NCBI GenBank assembly: GCA_031213475.1
Contig: JARUPZ010000018.1
Coordinates: 8,196,406-8,260,405, forward strand
From: Nereocystis luetkeana
Lineage: Eukaryota > Sar > Phaeophyceae > Laminariales > Laminariaceae
DNA length: 64,000 bases
Direction: 5' to 3'
Part shown: piece after piece, positions 1 to 10,092 of the stretch
Numbering within the stretch: the stretch's first letter is position 1
How the letters are laid out: each line of letters begins with the position of its first letter
Translations under genes and position numbers: made by a program
The notes under the pieces: model-generated
What the model saw: only the letters and a program-made list of their open reading frames with translations
Told to the model about the DNA's origin: nothing
Databases searched by the model: none

Positions 1-1260
1 CCAGAGCTTCCTACGGTCCCCAACCGTCGGGGGAGGGCTCGGTTTCTGTCCCGGTCCGTAGGCATTGGCGCTCTCCCCCTGTAGGACTGAATGAGATGGC
101 CGAGGAGCGTGGGAGTTCCCCGCTCAACACCGCCTCCGTACTAGCCTCTTGGCCCGGTCGTCTCCTGTACGTACTGTCCCCCTCAAGTCATCCCGTCAGG
201 GCCAAGGGTCCCGACTTGGCCCCACATCTACCGATGATGGGCTGGAAGGAGTCTGTCCATCCAGGACGGGTGTGGCGAGTCCCATTGACCCTGATCGTTT
301 CTATCGCTCCTCCTGCCCAACCCCTCGTGGCCTCAAGCTAGCAAAAACCTCTTCGAGGGTGAATGGCCTCCAGCGATTGTCCTAGGCTTCTTTGGCGAAG
401 GTGATCCTAGTCTGCCAACGCGGACGCCCCGCCCCCACGTGACAGGGGGGGGCAGACCTCTACCTACATGGCAGAGTGCCTACCAAGGGTTCATCCTCGT
501 GCATGGAGGTGCCACCCTCCACCCCTCGGGTCCCCCCCTGGTAGGGGGGGGGAGACCGCCACCTACATCGCAGAGTGCTTACCGAGAGTGCTTCCTCGTG
601 CGTGGAGGTGCCACCCTTCACCCCTCGGGTCCCTGCCCGATTCCCATGATGTGACGCAGGCGACGGACACCTCGACTGCGAACATGGCCGTGGTCAAGGC
701 GACGGAGAATCGCTCCCTCCTACGACACCCGACGAGGGCGAGGAGAGCTAGGAACTACTTGTGTCTCCTACCGCTGGCGATCCTGGCGCTTCCTGTTAGT
801 TGGGGCCTTTCCAAGCGTCGAAGTGGTCATCCCGATCTCCGTGCCGACCCGCGCCGACGTAGTCGACTGCCGCCCTCGTCCCGCCCGTGGCAGGACTTCC
901 TCGAGGGCCACAGCTGGTGCGCCGTTTGTTCATCTCCTTGCTTAGTCTTCCCGGATGTCCCCCGCTGTGCTGCTACCCGACACCTGTAAGGGTGGCGCGT
1001 CTTCCTCTCCTTTTACAAACGGTCTGGTGTGCTGAAGCCCACCAGGCAGAGAAGCACGGGCGGCGAGGCCTTCTTGGGGTCCCACCGCCGCTATCGCACC
1101 TGCACTGCCACGGGTCTCCAAGGCGGGTGAAAATCTGCCCATCCTCCTCCCTACGCGACTCTCCGGTGCCTTTCCCCCCATCTTCTCATCAACTATTTTC
1201 TCCTCGCCCCTCCACTCACCCTCCTTCCTGCCCCATCTGTTTCCCGTGTTCTTCTCCCCT
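1..1260. other. Gene-poor opening stretch with an internal duplication
   Basis: I recognise no gene. A unit of about 85 bp is present twice in direct orientation (about 452-537 and 547-634). Each copy runs from a CTACCTACAT-like start through a GTGCATGGAGGTGCCACC-like middle to CACCCCTCGGGTCCC. Overlapping reading frames here have no recognisable domain and no splice-site pattern. It may be retroelement debris because the flanking DNA is. Confidence 0.3.
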
Positions 1261-1261
1261 C

Positions 1262-1335
1262 TAACCAGCTCTGTCTCGAAAGGGATGCGTGGTCAGTGGT
1301 CAAATGACTGAGGCAAACAACAAAATGAGTACGCT
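1262..1335 (+). mobile_element. 3' end fragment of the window's LINE family
   Basis: The stretch TCTCGAAAGGGATGCGTGG onward matches the 3' end of the LINE at 36.3-38.2 kb, here in sense orientation. It ends in GAGTACGC followed by a C-rich tract, the same terminus seen in the other copies. It is a 5'-truncated copy of under 100 bp. Confidence 0.6.
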
Positions 1336-1494
1336 CCCCCTCCCCCCCCCGCACCAGTTACGTAACTTTTATAGGCTGGGTTGGGGTGTCGGTTGACAAC
1401 GACGCTGGAAAACACGCCAATCACTGCGTGAGCTAGACAAACAGGGCGCTGTCATTGTTTGTTTGTTTTGTTGGCGGTCGAGTTAGACCCTTGG

Positions 1495-1870
1495 TGAAGA
1501 GTGGAAACCCTTAACTCCGCACAACGGAAGTTATCGTATCACATGCGGAGGTCTGTATATGGTAACACACCCACAAAGCAGTTACATAGCATAACCCGTT
1601 GCTGTCTGTGGACGTGGCCACACCAGAAATCAAATTAATTCGTTCGATGCTGTCATCCACATGCGAGATTTCCGCTTCGCAAACGGTTTCTAGTAGGATG
1701 CAGCTCACCCTTCATGCAACTAGGTGAGCACCTCACGGCGATTCGTGCTTGGTGCATGCAATATCTGTCTGGTGGGTGAAAATCAGACGTTCTCCTTACC
1801 AGCATTGTAGGGATGCGAGGGTTTATGGTCAGACGATTACGGCCTTACACTACATGCGTACACCCCCTAC
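1495..1870 (+). mobile_element. Partner retroelement (LINE-tail family), plus-strand copy
   Basis: A diverged copy of the roughly 400-500 bp non-coding family also found on the minus strand at 19.86-20.31, 21.23-21.69 and 60.15-60.55 kb. Recognisable blocks in order are an ACTCCGCAC box, GGCAGTTACATA-like (here AGCAGTTACATA), GCTGTCATCCACATGC, CACCTCACGGCG and TTGTAGGGATGCGAGGGT. It ends at a very C-rich stretch (1860-2165). No protein is encoded. Confidence 0.6.
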
Positions 1871-2170
1871 CTGCTCCCCGCCTCGTCCACCCCGCCTCCC
1901 CCCGCTCCTATCGCCCCGACCCCCGTCCCCTCTTGCTAAGTCCCTTTCACTCCATCCTCCTCTTCTCCCCACCGCTCCCCTCTGTCTTTATTCTCCCCAT
2001 TCCATCAATCATCCCCCCTCTTCCTCTTCCTGTGTCTCCCTCTAAACCACCCCTCCGCCCCTCTCCTCCTCATACGCCTCTCCTCTATTATACTCATGCT
2101 CTCCCTCCTTCCTCTTCACCCCCCGCCGTTCCACCCCCGTCCTGCTGCTCCTCCATTTCTCCACCTGCGT
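1870..2170. repeat. C/T-rich tract downstream of partner-element copy
   Basis: About 300 bp of almost uninterrupted C and T on the plus strand. It follows directly on the 3' end of the preceding element copy, so it may be a degraded, expanded C tail. No coding potential that I trust. Confidence 0.4.
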
Positions 2171-3859
2171 TTTGAAGCCTTTTCCGGCATGACCTAAACT
2201 CTATTGATTCGTGTCCGTTGTCCGTAACACGCTCAGTCTCTAGTCTAAGTTTCCCTTTCCCGGTCGATGCCGCCCACTCGGGGCCGCTGCGGCCGTGGAG
2301 CCGCTGGGGGGCCGCAGCAGCAGCGATGACCTATCGACGTGCGTGGCTTGCCTCCTCTCGGCAGGGTGTCCTACTCCAATAGCTGCTGCTAGAAGTGTAG
2401 TATAGCTATATATGAGTGGCTTTTACAGCGGTGTGGTCCCTGCCACCTCGACAGTAGTAATACATCCACACTCTCCATGTTTCCCAAGCCCTCTCTCTCG
2501 AATACGGCATATTTAGTATTGCACCACTGCTCCGTTATCTGTCCTAAAACATTATTGGCCTCACTGCAGAACGGTAGACAAGCCCGCGCGGCAGGCGATA
2601 ATGTGCGTGTTCGAGCTACATATGTGTATAGTATACCTGGTGTAGCAGTGCCGCTGCTGTCGTTTGTGAACGATAGCCGCCCTTCAAGACCCCACCGCCC
2701 CTATCCACAATATCTGACTCGCTCTCTATATATTGATATGCATATATAATATACTTGGTATAAAAAAAATATATATATATATAATATGTATGTATATATA
2801 TCTCTCCCTCTCACTCTCCCTCTCTTTCTCTCCCAAAATATACGACGTTCATACATACAGCAAGGACTACGACCCTCAAAACATTTCATAGTTTCATTTC
2901 CGTTCAGCGTGGTACATCACAGCACACTATTAATACAAGCACCATACCAGGTACTCGCATACTCATGCGAGTATTAGTAGGGCCAACGCAGGGCTAGCGC
3001 CACGACCGTAGCCGTGGCCACATCACTAATTAGATTGAAATACAGTGAACAGTAGCGTTACCATGCTTTACAGACCCACTGCAAAGTGCTCATCAACAGC
3101 GCAAACCATCCTCCACACACCAAATATATAACAAGATGACCGGAAGAATTCTAAGAGGAAGACAGTTACAACTTTTGATAACGAGGAGACTGACATACAT
3201 ACGTGTACGTGGTGAAAATATAGTACGTACACTGTACCTGGTGCACACTTACGCACATTACGTACAGTAGCGTCGACATATCAAAATCGATAGTGGAAGG
3301 GCTACTGTTGGGTGTGCTTTTACGTGACAGGTGACCCCTCAGGTATGGTTGAACGCGACCCCCCCCCCCCCCCCCCCCTCCCCAGCAGACAGGAGTAGAG
3401 TAGTAGTTAGCGACACGAGGCGTTGGGAGTTCAGCGTTTCGGTAAACTCCATATATTTGGCCATGCACTGCGCCAAAGACGGTGCTCATGTGAAACTGTT
3501 GCGGTGTAACCTGTTCTCCCTACGGGCGGGGAGGCCCGAGTAAAGTGGAGCATCACCCTCGATATCGATGGCGCCTACGTGCTGGCTGGGTAAGAATTTA
3601 ATTTGCGCGCAATGGGTACAGTGTCATTAATGATCGGATCGCTGCCGCTGTACTGATTCTCGGGGAAAAATGACGTACATGGATAGTAACAACCTCCATG
3701 TTTCCTTCGCTCGTTACCATGCTGAGGGGTTGAGTAACACGGCACGGAATAATCGATATCAAAGTGGAAGGAGAGATGGTTCCGTGCGCGGGGTGCTCAG
3801 AGGCTAAGGGGAGGAGGGTAGCTGCTCCGTGGACTACGGTACCAGTTACCGCCCGACCA
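2171..3859. other. Intergenic, microsatellites only
   Basis: I see no gene. Contents: an (AT)n and CT-rich microsatellite at about 2765-2835, a TACCAGGTA word at 2945, a TATTAATA word at 2928, and a C homopolymer of about 20 at 3360-3380. Confidence 0.4.
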
Positions 3860-3902
3860 ACCCCTGGTACGCCTCGTTGATCTGTCGGGAAAGAGGTTCC
3901 GG

Positions 3903-4229
3903 TCGCCTGGTGGCGCGGACTACCTCATGATCATCGTGGACGAATGCTCTAGGTTGTCATGGCCTTACTTCCTCGCGAAGAAGCCCGATGTGCCAGCTGT
4001 CTTAGCCAAGTTTCTGACGACAGCCGTGCGCGGGGCACTACGCCCACCGTGGAGTGTCTGCGCTCGGACAATGGCGCCGAGTTCACGAAGCAGACGTCCG
4101 TGGCGCTACTGGGCTACCATACGTAGCATCCCCCTCGAAAACTCGCCCGTCGACTCTCCCAAGCACAAGAGCATGGCCGAGCGCTTCATAGCGATGACGC
4201 TGGAGCTTGCGATGGCTTCCTGCCCGTAG
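3903..4229 (+). pseudogene. Copia integrase core fragment
   Basis: The frame beginning MIIVDECSRLSWPY reads the first part of the rve-type integrase catalytic core. The region around 4050-4090 (SDNGAEF) lies in another frame, and the end (SPKHKSMAERF, about 4157-4190) returns to the first, so small indels interrupt it. The family joins retrotransposon cDNA to host DNA; this copy cannot. Confidence 0.75.
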
Positions 4230-5215
4230 GCCCCTCGCCTGTTTGGTGGTGTGCCTCTGTCGCCGACGGGACCTCTCAGGGTGGGAGCACTCGTTTAGGC
4301 TTGGCATACTCGAAACATGACCGCGAGAGTGGGGGGCAAACCGGAAACTCGGCCCCCGTACCAGACACGCCACGGTAAAGCGTCGTCCCCGCGGCTGCTC
4401 CGTTTCTGAAGCCCCGGTCCCACCACGTAAAACGGGCACTATAAGTCGGAGGCAAAGGCGTAGTCGAGCTATATCTGAGCGGTCGTAGCCACCATCCGCG
4501 CAACTGCTGTAAAATCTTGCTTCCGTCCGGACGAAGATCGTACACGCGGGATGTCACCTGGGAGTAGCCTGGCCTAGGAAGGCACTCGCTGGGGTGTTAC
4601 CCGCGGAATAGGGAGGCAAGACCCCCCCACCGTCGTCGCCACCGCTGGACGTACCGGAACCCCCTGAAGACTCGGGGGTGTGGTATAAGTCTTCGTCGCC
4701 CCCGATAGCGCCCTCCGCACCGTCACCGCAGCCACCGCCGCTGCCTTCACCACCAGCGCCCTCGACGCCGTCGCCACCGCCACCGCCGTCACCACCACCG
4801 TCGACGTGGTCGCCGCCATCGTCGTCGCCGCAGAAGAAGCCGCGGCACCAGGCCCGGCCCGGCAACTTCCACAACGTGCCGCCGAGGAGCTGGGGTCACA
4901 TAATCCAGGACCGGGGGATAGCCATAATATTCCGCAGCAGGGGCGGACAAGAGGCGAAACCGCGCGACCTTCACGGCAGGCGTATGGCTCGCGCTAAGGT
5001 AATAGAGGTCGAACTACATCTTGGGGAATATATATATATATATATATATATATGCCGGGAGGCTTCCTTAGCTGAAGAAGTGCCCGATATCGTTGAAATA
5101 TCAATACTAGTTAGTGATTTACTACAGCACCAGGTATGCGTTTCATTGTATGCCTTAATACCTACCTTGGGCGGTGGGGTTGTTCTCTAAGCAGGCAGGC
5201 AGGAGACTCAGAACC

Positions 5216-5600
5216 ATTAGAAGCTACTCCTACCGCCACCTGTGAGGGTGTTACCTGCTGAGCTATCGGGGTGAAAGATCAATCGATTACCCAGCCCAGG
5301 GACATCCTTAAAACACTCTCCCCCCCTTCTGAACGGCGGGATGTTTGGGTCGTCGGTACCGTGTACGGCAGTACGCTGACCTACCCGCTTCGTTTCAATA
5401 TATGGGGGACTAGGGAGGAGATATATTTTTAGGGGCGCACGCGCAAGCGCTTCTGAATAAGGGGCGTGCGAAGTGGGATTCGCACCCGTGTTCTCGGCGA
5501 CGTCAAATGTGAAGGTGTTACCTGCTGCGATATACGGGTAAAAGATCGATCGATTACCCAGCCCAGGATAATCCTTACAACATACCTACCGTAGCGCGCC
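5216..5600 (-). repeat. Two tRNA-like segments in direct repeat inside the copia relic
   Basis: The blocks at about 5245-5315 and 5510-5585 are near-identical (GGTGTTACCTGCTG ... ATCGATTACCCAGCCCAGG). On the minus strand the first reads GATAGCTCAGCAGGTA, close to a tRNA A box. The second is followed on the minus strand by GGTGCGAATCCCAC, close to a B box. Acceptor-stem ends do not pair, so they are not functional tRNAs. They could be tRNA relics or a SINE head. Confidence 0.3.
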
Positions 5601-5947
5601 TCGTATTGGACATGGGCTGCTGTCTTTGATGGCGGAGCTGTAGGGTATCCATCATGCACTCCTCCGCCGAGTTTCACCTCACAGCAACCCGCCTCTGTTC
5701 ACGTGCCCGGTGAGCGAGCTTCCTTAGCGTGTGCGGACGATCACTCAGAGATATATATGGTGCCGGGTTATGGGGAAGGAGATCAGTGGTCTGGCGGACG
5801 CGGGGACGTTTCGGTCGGTGTAGTAACCAACCGGGCTCAACGTTGTTGCGGCGAAGTGGTTGCACAACTGAAAGGCGAACGAGCACGGCAAAGTGGTGCT
5901 GACGACCGCGAGGCTGATGGCAAGGTGTTTTAAACCACACGAAGGTA

Positions 5948-6577
5948 TTGATTTATTCTGAGACTTTTACTCCGACGTCCGCGACGTCTTGTTTTCGTCT
6001 GTTGGGTGCCGTCGCTTTGCTACTACTGCTGTACTCGGGTTTGAATTTGCGTCACTTCGATGCCGAGCAAGCGTTGGGCCAGCCAAACCTGGAAGGGGGC
6101 GCTTTTCTGCGAATATCTCAGGGTGGCGCGGAAAAAAATGTCTGGCAAGGTGGTACGGTTGAACCACAACCTCTCGTACGGCTAGCAAGCGTCGATATCG
6201 TGGCACAAGTACCCAACGGCCGACGTAGAGGGGTCTTGGATTTGAGCAGGGCCCCGCTGATGATGCGTGTGTTCTGTGTTTGGTCGAACTGGGATCTGTT
6301 TTCATCGTGATAGTGGTGGATGTGGATGACTCATTTTGCGGTGGAGGGTGAGAGTGAACTCGATCAGTTCTGCGAAGACCTAAGCCGACTCGTCTCAGTC
6401 AACAGTCTGAGCGAGTTGACGTGGCATGCTGGTTGTCCTTTTGTTGTGAGAGATTTGGATGCTGGTACTTTGATGATCTCGCAGAAGAAGGCTTTCGCTG
6501 AAAACACAGCGGTAACGCTTGGTGTTTTTTCTGGAAGGAAGGCCCCCCTCCCAACCGGTCTGAGCCTCGAGGAGTGA
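5948..6577 (+). pseudogene. Copia reverse transcriptase fragment
   Basis: Two adjoining frames (5948-6310 and 6320-6577) give consecutive parts of a copia reverse transcriptase, including the RHFDAEQA block and the SQKKAFAENTA block. The catalytic YVDD-type region should fall near 6310-6335, where the frame breaks and only a MWMTHFAV remnant is visible. An in-frame addition rich in Leu (about 6018-6035) contains the word TACTGCTGTA and is discussed as a finding. Confidence 0.75.
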
Positions 6578-6614
6578 CCCGGACGGCACCCAAGGGCAAC
6601 TGGCCCCTTTGTGA

Positions 6615-7240
6615 GCTGGTGAGGCACTTGATGTGGCTTGCGATCCAAACACGCCCGGACTTCACGAACGCGGGAAGAGCGGTAGCTCTAGACAAGCGGA
6701 TATGACGAGGGGGATACACTGGTGGACTGACTGCGATGTGGGTATTTCGGGTTATATTTATTCTACGAGCGGGTGCAAACTATGCCAGCAAGGCCGCTGG
6801 CAGGAGGTCAGTCCAGGTGGGGGCTGTACGGTAGCGTGCGCAGGTTCATGCGCGTGCTGATCTTTAACAGCGCCGAAGTACGTTTCGCTTTTTACCGCTG
6901 AAGCGGAGTCTATTGCGCTGGCAGCCGCCACCAAGGAGGCTACCTCTGTACACTATATACAGGTGGATTTTTATTCTGCAGACTTTGGTGCGACGTACAT
7001 CATGGTTTTCGAGAATATTGAGGGAGCAAGGCACCTGGCACTAAAACCAAGCGTGTGCGTCGAATTCGAACCACATCAACGTGTGACACCACTTTCTGAG
7101 AGAACCTGTGTTCCGGGGGGGGGGGGGGTATCATTGACCATAAGGAGTCAGAGGAGAAGCATGCAGACTTCCTGACAAAAGCCCTAGCCAATAATGCGGC
7201 TTTTACCTACCACCGGAACGTTTTTAATACTATTTGATGG
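6615..7240 (+). pseudogene. Copia RNase H and C-terminal fragment
   Basis: HLMWLAIQTRPDFTNAGRA (about 6622-6682) is the post-RT block of copia polyproteins. EAESIALAAATKEATSVHY (about 6900-6955) corresponds to the RNase H region normally reading EAEY. The stretch near 7115 is broken by a run of G, and the terminal ADFLTKAL motif (about 7165-7190) is followed by a stop at about 7236. Several frame changes occur. Confidence 0.75.
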
Positions 7241-7245
7241 GGAGA

Positions 7246-8887
7246 TAGATTTCGAATAGATTTCGGAGTAGAATTTGTCGGATCGGATGCGTTTTCGGAA
7301 TGATGAGAGGGTTACTACCTGACTGATACAAATATTCAAGTTTGATGAGGGTTTTCGGGTCGAGAACTCCGAATATTATATAAATGGAAGGCGTGGTAAC
7401 CTGTTTGTTTTTGGAGTATTCTTGAGCTGGACGCGGAAAAACGTATATATATACGTACAGATAAAACTGGATGCTGCTGCTGTGCGGTGTGCTTGTTGTT
7501 TCGACCTTAATTCACGAGGGCAGTGATCGTTTGATTGCCGGGCGGTGCCCTGGTTACGACGGTGTTGCGCTGAATACCGCGAAGATATTGGAGTGACAGC
7601 CAGACAGTACAGTGTACTGCAGCAGCTATGCTGCTTATATATTGCTGGTGGTTTTTGGTTCTAATAAGGGCGATATATTTTCCGTGTGAGATTCCGGCAT
7701 TTGGTAATTGGATTCCGAAATTTAATTATAGGTTTTCGGGATGGTCTTTAGTCACTAAGGCGCTGCAACACTTTATCTCCCGATCACTGGGCAGGGAAGA
7801 TGTTCATTGCGCATCTGAGTTATACGCCATCGCGCCGTATCGAGTGCGGAGCAGGGAGGATGCTAATTAAGCCTGTAACAAGACGCGATCGCGGCGGCAG
7901 TAGATCATGGAGTCCCAGTGGTAGCCAGGCTGAGTTATTGTATTTCACCGCATACGCTGCTGTACTCATGAGCGGATTCGTCGGGCATGCTGCGTAGCGG
8001 CGTCAACCCGTGTGCTCGGTGTCAAGAGTACACAATCAAGATACAGGTCCATGCCAAGGCGCATCCAAGTGTTTGCTCCTCTCTCCCGTTGCTCCTCTCT
8101 CCCGTTCCGCAAGTACCCAGGCTTTGTCTAGGGTCAAAGCAACAACTGCTGTCAATAGTAGGAGGGTGAGGCTGCGTTGTTAGCCCTCGGCAGTGACTTG
8201 TCGCTCGACTGGCAGTCGCTGTTATACAATCTCCGCAGAACTTGAAAGCGGAAGTGACGGTGTGCTGGTTTGGATTTGCACACCACACGAGCGACTCACA
8301 CGTACCCGGCGGGACATTATTTTGAATCCTAACAGCTATTTGTAGCGAAAATCTGGCGGCCCCCCACACTGACGGGAGGAAGGTGCGGTTTGGCGCAGAC
8401 GAAGTCTCCCTGTGTCAGCTACCCCTACTCATGGCCGCACCGGCGAAGCTAGCGCCTCATCGATTATTTCAGTCTTTTCGAGAGCCACGCGTGGTCGGTA
8501 CTGGACTAGACTAATAACCGCTTTAAACATCCGCTTGCAGTAGATCTCCGATTTAACTGCTGCACTGCAGAATTCTATATAATAAGGCTCACTCCTATCG
8601 GAGAGCGTTTTTTCTTTTGAAATAATTGGAGATATGTATCGATATACGGAGGCGTTCTGTCACTATTCGTGAAATTCTCCAGAACCAAAAATATCAAGTT
8701 CGTTAATATTCCAATATTTGGAAAAAAAAAAAAAAAAAACAGGAAAATATGGAGATATTGAAAAATTGCGCGAAAAAAATGTCGAAAAATTGGAAAAAAA
8801 AAAATCTCCGATAAAAGAGTGACCCTATAAAAGTAGTCGCAATGTTTGTTTTTTTTTGTCGAGATGAAACCAAAGAGTGAACTCTTA
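7246..8887. other. Intergenic, no gene recognised
   Basis: About 1.6 kb downstream of the copia relic. It may hold the remains of its 3' LTR, but I found no matching 5' copy. It has long A runs (8719-8740, 8793-8805) and a run of T at 8849. No convincing exon on either strand. Confidence 0.35.
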
Positions 8888-8995
8888 TTAACCCTTTTAG
8901 AACTCCAGTCCCGTTTTGGGGACACACCAGTCAAATTCCAAGTAGTTTTGTCCCAAATTGTCCCCAAAACGAGACTGCAGTCCTAAAGGGGTTAA
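8888..8995. mobile_element. MITE family 1 copy (TTAA-CCC palindrome)
   Basis: A near-perfect inverted repeat: TTAACCCTTTTAGAAC at the left, the mirrored AAAGGGGTTAA at the right, with internal arms CAGTCCCGTTTTGGGGAC. It is flanked by TA on both sides. This is one of at least 16 copies in the window. Confidence 0.85.
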
Positions 8996-9926
8996 TAGGA
9001 AAAGTGGCCGCGTGCGAGGAAGTGTTCAAGGTTGCCAACCGCGAAGAGCTTGTGGAGAAGCCTGCACCTGCAAGAGTATAACTGGTACCAGTACCTGGTA
9101 CGAGCAACTACCATAATATACTCGAAGGGTGTACATCATGGGCATCCACAAAAGTTTCGCCAACAGAACGACGCCGATTCCGAACCGACAACGGTGGTGG
9201 TGGTGGTGGTGGTGGTGGTGGTGGTGGTGGTGGCGGCGGTGGCGGTGATGTTGTGTCGGCTTTTCCGAGACATCAAAGCAAGGAACATCGGCCAAAAGAG
9301 CGTGACTCCTTCCAACTTTCGCCACATCGTCGGGCGGTTGACCTCTCTGCGGGTCATGTCAATCAATGGTAGATGCTGTGCGCGAAAATGGGGCGCTCGC
9401 TCATGGCTCCTGCTGCTCGTGATGATGATGCTATCGGGTTTTCGTTCCACCCATTTTCCCCCATCCACTCAATAGAATGTGCACCGTTTCTTCTTGGCGT
9501 CTGCCTCTCTTCTATAATAAGCTATACCGACGAGGGGGCACATTCGACGGAACTTGACAAAAATTCTCGGCATGGCGCTTCCAACCGCGATAACGTAGGG
9601 ATTGCTGAGAACTAAGAGATGCCTTCTTTTTCCCCTCTACTCGTACAAAACTAAGGTGTCGAGGGTGAACGTAACTACTGTAGTACAAGCGCACCTTTCG
9701 ACAAAAAAAAAAACGAACAAAAAACGAGACCGACAGGAAAAGAAGCGGGGACAGAAAAATGCTACGTTTCTCGATCAAAACGAAAAAAATAAGCATGGCC
9801 GATGGGAAAACTACGGCGTGTCACACCCGGCGCCTTAGCCATACCAACCCAACACACGCACCCCTGGACAACCCATCGACCTAGCAGTTACACGACCTGA
9901 CAAATCAAAAATCAAATCTACGTACG
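8996..9926. other. Intergenic with (GGT)n microsatellite
   Basis: A (GGT)n run of about 45 bp at 9192-9235 and an AT-rich, A-run-rich stretch at 9690-9800. TACCTGGTA at 9092. I see no exon. It lies just 3' of the long minus-strand gene, so its 3' UTR and polyadenylation region should fall near 9,700-9,927. Confidence 0.35.
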
Positions 9927-9927
9927 T

Positions 9928-10092
9928 TTAGCATCGGACTCGTGCATTAATAAGTGTTCTGTCAAAATCATGACGCCGGACAACGCAGAGCGACTCCGGC
10001 ATCGGCTCAATGGAACACACGCCATCCATGACCAGGAACAGCGCAGAACCATTTTTATTCTTACACGGCAACCAAGACATATCGGCGAAGAC
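9928..10092 (-). CDS. Terminal exon of the long gene
   Basis: Acceptor TATATTTAG at 10,093-10,094, then 54 codons and TAA at 9,928-9,930. It reads VFADMSWLPCKNKNGSALF, continuing to FDRTLINARVRC and stop. Third positions are GC-rich and the frame is open throughout. Phase 0 matches the preceding exon. Confidence 0.65.
   Translation of the reverse strand, partial: VFADMSWLPCKNKNGSALFLVMDGVCSIEPMPESLCVVRRHDFDRTLINARVRC

Larger units (their letters stand above)
3860..7245 (+). mobile_element. Degenerate Ty1/copia retrotransposon internal region
   Basis: Protein fragments appear in the order integrase, reverse transcriptase, RNase H, which is the Ty1/copia order. Integrase core: about 3890-4240, with a VDECSRLSWPYFLAKK-like stretch and, after a frame change, an RSDNGAEFTK-like motif carrying a catalytic Asp. 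Linker: Pro/Ser-rich, about 4680-5000. Reverse transcriptase: YSETFTPT at about 5951, RHFDAEQA at about 6050, then DLSRLVSVNSLSEL and ISQKKAFAENTAVTLGV to about 6525. RNase H/tether: LMWLAIQTRPDF at about 6628, EAESIALAAATKEATSV at about 6900-6950, and a terminal KHADFLTKALA-like motif at about 7155-7190. At least six frame changes or stops separate these blocks, so it is dead. I could not define LTRs. Confidence 0.85.
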
